From: Mauremys mutica
Taxonomy: Eukaryota > Chordata > Testudines > Geoemydidae
Reading direction: 5' to 3'
Assembly (NCBI RefSeq): GCF_020497125.1
Contig: NC_059082.1
Coordinates: forward strand, 52,908,524 to 52,972,523
DNA length: 64,000 nt
Below, piece by piece: positions 1 to 10,610 of the stretch. Made by a program: the position numbers and the translations under genes. A model generated the notes under the pieces. It had not been told where the DNA came from. It did no database searches and worked only from the letters and a program-made list of their open reading frames with translations. Numbering within the stretch: position 1 is the first letter of the stretch; each line of letters begins with the position of its first letter.

Positions 1-522
1 GAGTACTGTGTCCAGTTTTCGGCCCACACTACAAGAAGGTTGTGGATAAATTGGAGAGAGTCCAGCGGAGGGCAACAAAAATGATTAGGGGGCTGGAACA
101 CATGACTTATGAGGAGAGGCTGAGGGAACTGGGATTGTTTAGCCTGCAGAAGAGAAGAATGAGGGGGGATTTGATAGCTGCTTTCAACTACCTGAAAGGG
201 GGTTCCAAAGAGGATGGATCTAGACTGTTATCAGTGGTAGAAGATGACAGAACAAGGAGTAATGGTCTCAAGTTGCAGAGGGGGAGGTTTAGGTTGGATA
301 TTAGGATAAACTTTTTCACTAGTAGGGTGGTGAAGAACTGGAATGGGTTACCTAGGGAGGTGGTGGAATCTCCTTCCTTAGAGGATTTTAAGGTCAGGCT
401 TGACAAAGCCCTGGCTGGGATGATTTAGTTGGGTTTGGTCCTGCTTTGAGCAGGGGGTTGGACTAGATGACCTCCTGAGGTCCCTTCCAACCCTGAGATT
501 CTATGATTCTATGATTCTATGG
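1..522 (+). mobile_element. CR1 LINE 3' end
   Basis: This is a 5'-truncated CR1 copy cut by the window edge. An open stretch at 42-428 encodes the C-terminal part of the CR1 ORF2 protein ([19 protein letters not shown] and a later WNGLPREVV motif), downstream of the reverse-transcriptase catalytic core. After the stop codon comes the 3' UTR (GGTCCTGCTTTGAGCAGGG), then an ATTCTATG octamer tail at about 497-521. The same tail caps the SINE at 36480-36644, so this CR1 subfamily is the likely source of its retrotransposition machinery. Confidence 0.93.
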
Positions 523-600
523 GTGGAGGCAGGGCTCTGCAGTAGCACTGAGCATTCTCTCTCTCTCAGTACGTGGCTAGCTGGTTCTTGCTCATATGCT

Positions 601-1069
601 CAGGGCCGCCCAGAGGGGGGGGCAAGAGGGGCAATTTGCCCCAGGCCCCGAGCCCCACGGGGCCCCCACCAGAGTTTTTCGGGGCCCCTGGAGCGGGGTC
701 CCTCACTCGCTCCGGGGTGCCCGGCAAACTCTTGTGCGGCCGGGCGCAGGAGCTTCTGCCGCTCCCGGTCTTCGCCGGCGGGGGGTCCTTCCGCTCCGGG
801 GAGAAGGACCCCCCGCTGGCGAATTACCGCCGAAGACGGAGCGGGACCCGCCGCCGAAGTGCCCCGAAGACCCGCGGCGGGGCCCCCCTCCGCCGAATTA
901 CCGCCAAAGACCGGGCTGCGCTTCGGCGGCGGGTCCCGCTTCGGCGGTAATTCGGCGGCGGGGGGGCCCCCGCCGCGGGTCTTCGGGGCACTTCGGCCGC
1001 CGGTCCCGGAACGGAAGGGCCCCCCGCCGCCGAAGACCCCGGGCCCCCGGAATCCTCTGGGCGGCCCTG
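601..1069. mobile_element. Non-autonomous hAT element, GC-rich foldback
   Basis: The 469-bp element has terminal inverted repeats CAGGGCCGCCCAGAGG and CCTCTGGGCGGCCCTG. It is bounded by an exact 8-bp target duplication CATATGCT (593-600 and 1070-1077), which is diagnostic of hAT transposition. The interior is very GC-rich and contains near-complementary arms at 856-905 and 943-994. It has no transposase. The reading frames that span it are artefacts of low-stop GC-rich sequence. The end sequence resembles that of the autonomous element at 4522-8915. Confidence 0.93.
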
Positions 1070-1077
1070 CATATGCT

Positions 1078-3094
1078 CAGGGTCTAATGTTACCAGATCT
1101 GCCCGTTACTTCAGTGTATGCTCATTTATTTGGGTTATTCTTCTGGGGGAGGAGGGGAGTTCTGTAATTCTATCAATGTACTGCTTGTGTCACGTGTATT
1201 ATCATATGGAGCTCTACTTCTCCCTTATGCAAGTCCCCTCCCAATGGAACTATCCTTCAAGACCTAGGTTCTCTAGGGCTTGGTTTCTCCAGCCCCAGAA
1301 CCAGATGAAAACACACACACAACAAGTCTGAGTGGACTGGGTCAAGCATGAGGCTTGAACTGGTTGGGGTTCGGGTGATGATGGTAGCTCAGGGTCCTGA
1401 GTGCTGGAGACAGACAGAGCCCCCAACACGATCAGTCAGGAGAAGATGGAGTCCCAGTGGAACTGAGGCATAGTTTGAATCTAAGCATCGGAGCACTTAG
1501 CTGAACATACCTAGGGGTTTTTGTAGAGAGAAAACAATGGTTCAAGAGAACACTAGATTTGTGTATGGGTAAACTGATGACTCAAGGGTTTTCTTTAGGC
1601 TAGACAATAGGAGCTGATCACTCTTGGCTAGGGATGGTGTTTTCTTCCAGGGAGCTCACAATGCAACTAGGCTGCTTCAGTGTTTTGGATATCAATCAAG
1701 GATTCATTACTAGAATTGGTCTGATAACTGCTGAGCTGGGTGTGGGCAGGCCTAGGTTCATTAACATCTGGAGCAGAGATTCCCATGATGCAGTGCTTCC
1801 CTGCTTTTTTGGTCCCAGTGCGGTTCTCTGTTCTTCATTCTGTATGCTAGTCCCTGTCCCATCTTTCATGCAGATGAGGCTAGGGGAGTTATCTCTGCTC
1901 TCCCTTCTGTATGCAAATGGAGATGTCTTAATCTTGTCACACTTGTCAGGAGGGGTCTAAGTGTGTCTCCCAATGCACTTCACTGCTCTCTGCAAGTCTA
2001 TTCTCTGATCCGTCTTGGTTCAAGCAGAGACCGGCGGGGGGGGGGGGGGTCCCCCACGAGTCAGACAGGCCAGACACTGCACCCTGGTTCCCTAAAAACA
2101 CAGAGCTGACTGGTATCACTAACTGATCACATATGTGGAGTTGGGAAGGAATTTTCCCCCAGGCTAGGTTGGTAGTGACCTGCAGTTTCTCACCTTCCCC
2201 TGCAGCGTGTGGGTGCAGGTCACTTGCCCCAAATGGGGTATTGGGTCAGGGTGGTTAGCTATCTTCGTAGGTATAAAAAGCCTGTGGATCAGATGGGAGA
2301 TAGAAATGAAAACAGCCAGTGAACACTGGTGAGGGTGGAAACAGAATTTCCTGAGGGGCTGCTCCAGGGGAGGGTGGGCTGTGGGCCATGAACCCCTGGA
2401 CAGTGGGACAATCCCTCTCCCCCTTCCCCCGTGGCACCATTCCACTGCCTCCTCCCTCTAGAAACCATCCTTTCTCATGCGTTGATGGGCCAGACACATG
2501 GCAGACAGCCTCCCACCGCACTGGGACACAAGAGAACTCTCCTGCTCACCATCAGCTTGGCCCCTCGTCCCCATCTACATCCCTGCTAGTGATCAGAAAA
2601 GCCAACAAATGCATTTGCACATTCACCAGTTGATTCCCTTTGCCTGGGCTGGGTCTGGGTGAACTGCGTGACTGTTGAATGCCACCTCTGTAATAACATT
2701 GGTCTTTTCAGAACTGCCAAAGCGATTGTGCGTAGCCTTAATGCCTTCTGCGCCAGGCTCTCACCATGCTTTGCAGCCATTAATGAACTGAGCCTCACAG
2801 CATTTAGATTCAGAATCCCCATTTTGGAACATGCCTGCTACACAGAGACACTGCCCTCTCTTGCTCTGAATCCTTGCTAGAGACGCACGGCTCCCCCAGA
2901 AGCCCACAAGGAGTGAGCCAGGCATTTCCATCAGTTTAACAATAATAATGATAAATGTACATTTAAAAAAAAAACCAGCCATTGTCTCCTCCGAGCTCCC
3001 CAGCGTGTGCCGTGTCTGCTGGCTCTGTTGTGTTTACACAGTATGTGCTGTCTGGGCCGTGTGTCTCAGATAGAGCCAGGGACACTCTCAGCAC
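1078..3094. other. Unannotated DNA
   Basis: No gene or confident repeat was recognised. The only notable features are an ACACAC patch near 1312-1321 and a run of about 14 G at 2036-2049. Open frames here are short and lack family signatures. Confidence 0.5.
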
Positions 3095-4521
3095 TTAAGA
3101 ACGGCCAACGGCCATACTAGGTCAGCTCAGTTGTCCATCTAGGCCAGTATCATGTCTTCTGAGAGTGGATAATGTCAGGTGCTTCAGAGGGAATGAACAG
3201 AACAGGTAATGATCAAGTGATCCATCCCTGGTTACCCATTCCCTACTTCTGGCACATAGAGGCTAGGGACACCATCCCTGTCCATCCTGGCTAATAGCCA
3301 TTGATGGACCTACCCTCCATGAATTTATCTAGTTCTTTTTTTAACCCTGTTATAGTCTTGGCCTTCAACATCCTCTGGTAAAGAGTTCCACAGGTTGACT
3401 GTGTGTTCTGTGAAAAAATACTTCCTTTTGTTTGTTTAAAACCTGCTGCATATTAATTTCATTTGGTGACCCCTAGTTCTTGTGTTATGAAAAGGAGTAA
3501 ATAACACTTCCTTATTTACTTTCTATACACCAGTCATGATTTTATAGACCTCTATCATATCCCCCTTTAGTCACCTCTTTTCCAAGCTGAAAAGTCCCAG
3601 TCTTATTAATCTTTCCTCATACAGAAGCTGCTCTAATGTCCTAATCATTTTTGTTGCCCTTTTCTGTACCTTTTCCAATTCCAATATATCTTTTTTGAGA
3701 TAGGGCAGCCATCTGAACACAGTATTCAAGATGTGGGCGTACCATGGATTTATGTAGAGGCAATATGATATTTTCTGTCTTATTATCTATCTCTTTCTTA
3801 ATGATTTCCAACATTCTGTTCACTTTTTTGACTGCCATTGCACACTGAGTGGATGTTTACAGAGAATTATCCACAATGACTCCAAGATTTTTTTTTGAGT
3901 GGTAACAGCTAATTTAGACCCCATCACTTTGTATGTATAGTTTGGATTATGTTTTCCCAATGTGCATTACTTTGCATGTATCAACATTGAATTTCATCTG
4001 CCATTTTGTTGCCTAGTCACCGAGTTTAGTGTGATCCCCTTGTAACTCTTCGCAGACTGGTTGGGACTTAACTAGTTTTGTATCGTCTGCAAATTTTGCC
4101 ACCTGACTGTTTACCCCTTTTTCCAGATCATTTATGAATATGTTGAACAGCACTGGTCCCAGTACAGACCCTTGGAGGACACCACTATTTACCTCTCTTC
4201 ATTCTGAAAACTGACCATTTATTCCTATTCTTAGTTTCCTGTCTTTTAATCAGTTCATGATCCATGAAAGAACTTTCCCTCTTATCCCATAATAGCTTAC
4301 TTTGCTTAAAAGCCTTTGGTGAGGGACCTTGTCAAAGGCTTTCTGAAAAATCTAGGTACACTATATTCAGTGGATCACTCTTGTCTACATGCTTGTTGAC
4401 CTCCTCAAAAAATTCTAGTAGATTGAGGCATGATTTCCCTTTACAAAAAACACATGTTGACTTTTCCCCAACAAATTGTGTTCATCTATGTGTCTGATAA
4501 TTCTGTTCTTTACTATAGGTT
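3095..4521 (-). mobile_element. CR1 LINE, 3' half (interrupted copy)
   Basis: This is the 3' part of a minus-strand CR1, with its 3' end near 3095 (it begins CTTAAGAACGGCC on the + strand). On the minus strand, 3838-3641 encodes a degraded VKKVNRMLEIIKKEIDNKTE and HLEYCVQM segment. The copy stops abruptly at 4521, where a hAT transposon is inserted, and resumes at 8924. The 8-bp TATAGGTT at 4514-4521 is CR1 sequence duplicated at 8916-8923. All coding capacity is lost. Confidence 0.93.
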
Positions 4522-4696
4522 CAGGGCCGGCCCACTACATTTTGGCACCTGAGGTGGGGAGCTCAAATGACACTCCCATACCCCTTCGCTTGGGCCAAAA
4601 TTTCGAAAGGTCTCAATTCTGCCTTCTTCCTGTTCTACTCCTCTCATGGTACTGCTCTTCTACCTACCCCAATAAAGGAGAACTAACATCTTAAAA

Positions 4697-5791
4697 TGCC
4701 TTGTTCAATTTATTCATAAATGATCTGGAGAAAGGGGTAAACAGTGAGGTGGCAAAGTTTGCAGATGATACTAAACTGCTCAAGATAGTTAAGACCAAAG
4801 CAGATTGTGAAGAACTTCAAAAAGATCTCACAAAACTAAGTGATTGGGCAACAAAATGGCAAATGAAATTTAATGTGGATAAATGTAAAGTAATGCACAT
4901 TGGAAAAAATAACCCCAACTATACATACAACATGATGGGGGCTAATTTAGCTACAACGAGTCAGGAAAAAGATCTTGGAGTTATCGTGGATAGTTCTCTG
5001 AAGATGTCCACGCAGTGTGCAGAGGCGGTCAAAAAAGCAAACAGGATGTTAGGAATCATTAAAAAGGGGATAGAGAATAAGACTGAGAATATATTATTGC
5101 CCTTATATAAATCCATGGTACGCCCACATCTCGAATACTGTGTACAGATGTGGTCTCCTCACCTCAAAAAAGATATTCTAGCACTAGAAAAGGTTCAGAA
5201 AAGAGCAACTAAAATGATTAGGGGTTTAGAGAAGGTCCCATATGAGGAAAGATTAAAGAGGCTAGGACTCTTCAGTTTGGAAAAGAGAAGACTAAGGGGG
5301 GACATGATAGAGGTATATAAAATCATGAGTGATGTCGAGAAAGTGGATAAGGAAAAGTTATTTACTTATTCACATAATATAAGAACTAGGGGTCACCAAA
5401 TGAAATTAATAGGCAGCAGGTTTAAAACAAATAAAAGGAAGTTCTTCTTCACGCAGCGCACAGTCAACTTGTGGAACTCCTTACCTGAGGAGGTTGTGAA
5501 GGCTAGGACTATAACAATGTTTAAAAGGGGACTGGATAAATTCATGGTGGCTAAGTCCATAAATGGCTATTAGCCAGGATGGGTAAGGAATGGTGTCCCT
5601 AGCCTCTGTTCGTCAGAGGATGGAGATGGATGGCAGGAGAGAGATCACTTGATCATTGCCTGTTAGGTTCACTCTCTCTGGGGCACCTGGCATTGGCCAC
5701 TGTCGGTAGACAGATACTGGGCTAGATGGACCTTTGGTCTGACCCGGTATGGCCTTTCTTATGTTCTTATGTTCTTATGTTCTTAAAAATG
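4697..5791 (+). mobile_element. Young CR1 LINE inserted in the hAT element
   Basis: This is a 5'-truncated CR1 starting within the reverse-transcriptase domain. It ends after a TTCTTATG octamer tail (about 5756-5785). The flanks CTTAAAATG (4690-4698) and CTTAAAAATG (5782-5791) look like a short target duplication. It sits inside the hAT transposon, which sits in an older CR1, so it is the youngest of the three. Confidence 0.93.
4701..5573 (+). pseudogene. CR1 ORF2 fragment: reverse-transcriptase C-terminus
   Basis: An uninterrupted 290-codon frame begins just upstream of the catalytic FADDTKLL box (the FADD version of the RT YxDD motif). It continues through [20 protein letters not shown], the thumb region and the WNSLPEEVV motif to a normal ORF2 stop. 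The endonuclease and the first half of RT are missing through 5' truncation, so it is not a functional enzyme. The intact frame contrasts with the shattered CR1 copies elsewhere in the window and fits recent insertion. Confidence 0.92.
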
Positions 5792-5883
5792 TTAAGTAAC
5801 ACTTAACTTTCAAACGGCTGAACAGCAAATGTAACTTTCCTTGTCTTCATAGTAAACGCTGGAATTTTTATCTGTTTGAATAA

Positions 5884-8396
5884 TTAAAGTGGTGCTTCCT
5901 GTGCCTTCTTGGTTGCAAAGATTTGAACTGCTTCCTGAAGGTCCACAGTCGGGGCCAGCTCATGCTCTATTGAGATGGTTGCAAGGCCGACCAGCCTCTC
6001 TTGTGTCATTGTGGAGTGTAGATGTGTTTTTATTAACTTCAGCTTGGAGAAGCTGAGTTCTCCACTGGTAACTGTTACAGAAAGTGTTAGAAGTATGCAC
6101 AGAGCAACAAAAGCATTTGGAAAGAGGGTGGTCATCTTATTTGTGCACATATATTCCAGACAGCCTTTGAAGTTGATCCTGCTGAAATGTACCTTGAAAG
6201 GGCTTTCGGTTCATCACCTAAATCACTTTCATCAATGTCGTGCATGTCATCATGTGTCAACACTGTCTCTAGTGCCCTGCATTGCTGATGTAGGTCTTCT
6301 TCAGGTATAGTGAGGAGTTTTGGAATATCATATAACATCCCAGATATACTGCTGTGTTCCTTGAGCTGTATGAAACATTCAACTGACTGTATTGCACAAT
6401 CTAGCACCTGGTTAAAGAATTCAACTTTGAATTGTTGTTTGGGGTCTCTTATGGGATTATCCCATGCCTCATAATCCAAATGTCTTCTTCGGTGACTCTT
6501 GTATTCTTGAATGGGTGGGAAAATAGCTTCAGTGTGAAGTTCCTCTGCCAACTTCTGTGCACTCTTCAGAAGGTTTTGAAATCCCTCATCTGACCAGTAA
6601 GACTGTAGGTATGACTTTGCTTTGTCCAGTTGTTCCATTGCTCCAGATATATCAAGGTCAACACCTTGGAGTCTCTTGCTTACAACATTTATTTCAAACA
6701 GTATGTCATGCCACAACACTAAGCCACACAAAAATTTGAAGTTACATATGTTTCTGGTGATTCTATTTCCCTCTGCCACTGTTCTCCCACAAACAGTTCC
6801 TGTCATAGCATTATCCTCCATAATGGCAACTATGGCATCATCTACCTTCCCACTTTGGTGTTTGATAGGCTTTATCGCCTTCATTCGACTTTCCCATCGT
6901 GTGGCACTCAGTGGTTTCAGTGTCAGAGAGGATGTTCCCAGATGTTCCTTCAATATTTGCCATCGATGAGTTGATGCAGAGAAAAATACATAAATTCTTT
7001 GAATTATGTTAAAAAATTCAGCAACCTCACTGGAAGCTGATGCTGCATCACTGACCACCAAGTTCAGTGAATGAGAGCTGCATAGGACAAAAAACACTTG
7101 AGGGTTTAACTCTTGGATCCGTGTCTGCGTTCCTCTGTTCTTTCCTCTCATGTTGTCACCATTATTGTAGCCCTGACCTCTCATGTCAGCTATCGCAATT
7201 CCCATATCTTCCAGCTTTTTAAGAAGGACATTTGTCATACCAGCTCCTGTAGTATCATCAATGTCCATAAATTCTAGAAAATGCTCTCTGACAGTCACCA
7301 TTGCAGGGGTATTTTTGCTAGGTTCTGTTACAAAATGCACCATTAAAGTCATTTGTTCCATATGGCTGATGTCAGGTGTGCAGTCCAGAATAACAGAGTA
7401 ATATCTTGCTGTCTTCAGATCTGCCACAATCTTCTGTTTGACTTTTGTTGCCAGTAACTGTGTGATCTCATTTTGAATTGTTTTTCCACAGTAGTGATAT
7501 GTGTACATTTCTTGGGTGGTGACTCTTAGATGCTCCTGGAGTACAGCATCAAACTCAGCCATCAGCTTCACAATTTTAAGGAAGCTTCCATTGTTTGGCA
7601 CATACAGCTGATCTGAAGTGCCACACAGTCTAGGTTTTGGGTAGCAAGCATTCTCACAATGGCAGTGAGCCTTTTCGGAACATGTTGCCAGTAAAGAGAC
7701 TCTGATGCAATCTTTGCTTGATGCTGATCATCTATGATGGCCTTTAACCTTAGTCTCATCTCAAACTCTGTGGAATGCTCTCTGGTGATTTGCTGCCTTC
7801 TCATGGCATGCCAGATTTCTAGCCAGATTTTTCCAGTCCTTTGTTCCTGTAGAACCCAATGTGACTGGAACATTAGACTGCAAGAATTTGCAACAAAAAC
7901 AGTATGCTGCATTCTGGATTTTTGAGTACATAAGCCATGGCCTCTCCACTCTGTCACCATTGGGGATTTCACGCCAGTAATGTGTTGGATGGAAACTTCA
8001 TATTCCCTAAAGGACAATGAAAATAGAAGTTTTTCACTTGCTGTGGCCCTTGCAGTACAAGGAAGTCCCTCAGGCTACTGCTCAAGTGGGTCCACAGTCC
8101 TGGATCATCTAGACTTAAGTAAATAACTCAGCAGCAGCTGTTTCTTGCCCCTCCACCACACTCTTCTCTGATCTACACTTTTCTTCAGGAATGTGCATGG
8201 TTACATCCATTTGAGATGGAGATATGGATGCTGCAGTAGCTGCACTCTGACTAACTGGAAGATCAGGCATCTCCTCACCACTCACATCCTCACTGGGGTC
8301 GGAAGGTTCACTGTGAACATTTGTGTCTATGCAGCTCAGGAGAGCTCCTTCCTGATTCCTTCCTTCGCTTTCTTTCTTTCTCTGAATGCTGCCCAA
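5884..8396 (-). pseudogene. hAT transposase pseudogene (TTF-zinc-finger/DUF4371 type)
   Basis: This is a decayed transposase of the hAT superfamily, the group often annotated as ZMYM1-like proteins. Domains run on the minus strand. An acidic N-terminal leader lies at 8396-8115. A TTF-type zinc finger lies around 8017-7761, with Cys pairs in AAYCFCCKFL and histidines in HEKAANH; its parts fall in two frames. The DUF4371/RNase-H-like catalytic region lies at 7601-6132. The C-terminal hAT dimerisation domain lies at 6150-5884 (LSFSKLKLIKTHL, MTQERLVGLA). At least three frame changes or gaps separate these blocks, near 8115-8017, 7950-7760 and 6150-6132, so no active protein is possible. The catalytic frame is 489 codons without a stop, which suggests moderate age. 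Confidence 0.93.
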
Positions 8397-8915
8397 GAGG
8401 GGCGTTTTCTTCTTTCACTCATGACTGCTGTTCTGTACCAGCTATAGTGGCTCTCAACACTCAGTTGAAGGGGACAAATAAGCAGGCTGGTAGCAGGGCC
8501 TGAGTGAGGGAAGATATCAGTGTCTTAAGGGCCTAACTGGCTCCTAATACTTCAGTTGACTGCATGTTCTCCTCAAGCAGGTTCAGGGAAGCAGCAGAAA
8601 ACAGGAAGCTCCCTGAGAAGCTGGTGTTAATTAGTCCAGGCTCCTGGAGGTGCTAGAGACCTCCTCTCGCTCCCTGCAGTTCCTGCTGCTTTCTGTTATT
8701 CCCTCTCACCTTTTCTCCTGCCTGCGTCTTAGGTCTCTTGTGCCCTCCTTCCTCCAGCACAGCACTCTGCCATCTGTGCATCTAGAGCAGAGAGAATACA
8801 TATGCACCAGGAGCAGACACAATTTTCTACACTCTGGGTCCTAGTGGTGCACCCCCGCCCACGTCTGGCACGCGAGGCAGCTGCCTCAGTTCACTTCATG
8901 GTAAGGCCAGCCCTG

Positions 8916-9737
8916 TATAGGTTCAACCAATTTGCCTGGTACTGAAGTTAGGCTTGCCAGCCTGCAATTGCCAGGATCGCCTCTGGAGCCTTTTTTAAAA
9001 TTGGCATCACATTAGCTATCCTCCAGTCACCTGGTACAGAAGCTGATTTAAGTGATAGGTTACATACCACATTAGTAGTTCTGCAATTTCACATTTGAAT
9101 CCCTTCAGAGCTCTTGGGTGAATGCCATCTGGTCCTGGTGACTTATTATTGTTAATTTATCAATTTGTTCCAAAACCTCCTCTATTGACTCCTCAATCTG
9201 GGACAGTTCCTCAGATTAAAAAGAATGGCTCAGGTGTGGGAATCTCCCTCATATCCTCAGCTGTGATGACTGATGCAAATAATTCATTTAGTTTCTCCAC
9301 AATGGCCTTATCATCCTTAAGTGCTCCTTTAGCATCTTGATCATCCTGTGGTTCCACTGATTGTTTAGCAGCCTTCTTGCTTCTGATGTATTTAAAACCA
9401 ATGTTGCTATTATTTTGTGACTTTGACTAGCTGTTCTTCAAATTCTTTTTTGGCCTGCCTAATTATAGTTTTACCTTTTACTTGCCAGAGTTTATGCTCC
9501 TTCCTATTTTCTCTAAGATTTAGCTTCCACTTTTCAAAGGATGCCTTTTTACCTCTAGCTGCTTTTTTTACTTTGTTGTTTAGCCCCGGTGGCACTTTTT
9601 TGATCCTCTTACTATTTTTTAAAATTTGGGGTATACATTTAAATTGGGCCTCTATTATGGTGTCTGTAAAACATTTCCATGCAGCTTGCAGGGATTTCAC
9701 TTTTGCATTTGTACCTTTTTAATTTTCTCATTTTTGT
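8916..9737 (-). mobile_element. CR1 LINE, 5' part (interrupted copy)
   Basis: This continues the minus-strand CR1 of 3095-4521. Joining the two pieces at the target duplication gives continuous CR1 sequence. The stretch 9700-9410 is open on the minus strand and encodes the linker between the endonuclease and reverse-transcriptase domains (KKAARGKKASFEKWKL). The 5' truncation lies near 9737, where a MIR-like sequence begins. Confidence 0.92.
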
Positions 9738-9749
9738 GCATCGTAATGA

Positions 9750-9877
9750 TTGTACAGAGAAGGAAACTAAGCCACAGTGAAAGAGTTGCCAGAGAAGTCA
9801 CAGGAAGGCAGTGGCAGAACTGGAACGAGATCCCTGATCTCCTGCCACCCTTTCCTGTGCCTGAGAGCCAGCCCTTT
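9750..9877 (-). repeat. MIR-like SINE fragment
   Basis: The stretch has the arrangement of an old core-SINE read in reverse: a GAGAAGGAAACTAAGCCACAG-like block, then a block resembling AAGTCACAGGAAGGCAGTGGCAGAACTGG, then a block similar to ACGAGATCCCTGATCTCCTG. It lies between a CR1 and a hAT element. Confidence 0.6.
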
Positions 9878-9885
9878 GCCTAGCA

Positions 9886-10602
9886 CAGGGGTCTCAAACT
9901 TCCGGCCCATGGGCCATCTGCGGCCTGTGAACCTCCCCAATGTGGGCCATGGGGAGTCCAGCAGTTCTGGGGCCGAGTCTCTCCCTTGGCATGATTTACA
10001 ATGGCCAGGGGCCCTGGCAGCACACTGGAGCTGAGTGGCATCTGCCTGCTCGCTCCACGTAGCCACTGGCTCCTCCCTGAGGCCCCGGGGCGGGGTTGTG
10101 CCTCCGCATGCTACCCCCACCCCAAGCACCCCTGTGGCCAATGGGAAGCTGCAGGGGTGGTGCCTGGGGGTAGCAGTGTGCAAAGGGGCCCTGGCCTGCC
10201 CTGCCTTGGAGCCCCAGGTAAGCACCACACCCCCACACTCCCTCCCAGAGCCTGCACCCCCTCCCACTTCCAAACTCTCTCCAAGAACCTGCACCTCTCC
10301 TCCCTCCCAGAGCCTGCAACCCCACCCCCTCCTCCTGCACCCCCACCTCCTGTCTGAGCTCAGAGCCTGCACCCAGCACCCAAACTCCATCTCAGAGCCT
10401 GCACCTCAATCCCCTACCCCAGACCTTCTCCCCCACCCGAACTCCCTCCAAGAGCCTTAGGTAGGTGGGGGATGGAGGTTTTTTTTCGGGGGGGGGGAGT
10501 TTTGGGAGGAGGGTTCTAGGCAGCATGAGTGACATTATTGGCCCACTGGGAGGATGAGAGGACTGGCACTAGCCCTAAGGTAAATTAAGTTTGAGACCCC
10601 TG
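9886..10602. mobile_element. Non-autonomous hAT element with internal tandem repeats
   Basis: The 717-bp element starts CAGGGGTCTCAAACTT and ends AAGTTTGAGACCCCTG, a perfect 16-bp inverted repeat. The exact 8-bp target duplication is GCCTAGCA (9878-9885 and 10603-10610). The interior contains imperfect tandem units of the form AGAGCCTGCACC plus CCAACTCCCTCC at about 10245-10450, which create long but meaningless reading frames on both strands. No transposase is present. Confidence 0.95.
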
Positions 10603-10610
10603 GCCTAGCA

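Larger units (their letters stand above)
4522..8915 (-). mobile_element. Full-length hAT DNA transposon (decayed)
   Basis: The 4394-bp element has ends CAGGGCCGGCCC and GGCCAGCCCTG (short imperfect inverted repeats). It is flanked by the exact 8-bp duplication TATAGGTT (4514-4521 and 8916-8923). It carries a broken transposase gene on the minus strand (8396-5884). A CR1 copy (about 4697-5791) lies between the transposase end and the left terminus. Without that CR1 it would be about 3.3 kb, a normal hAT size. It is itself inserted in an older CR1. Confidence 0.95.

Noticed and set aside
511..1167. Overlapping proline/glycine/arginine-rich reading frames
   Set aside because: They lie within or across a hAT MITE with an exact 8-bp target duplication. 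GC-rich sequence lacks stops by composition.
4264..4694. Short plus-strand frames across the CR1/hAT junction
   Set aside because: They run antisense through a CR1 and into a hAT terminus, with no independent support.
9767..10460. 200-codon frames on both strands
   Set aside because: They span a hAT element and its internal tandem repeat. Repetitive composition explains the lack of stops.
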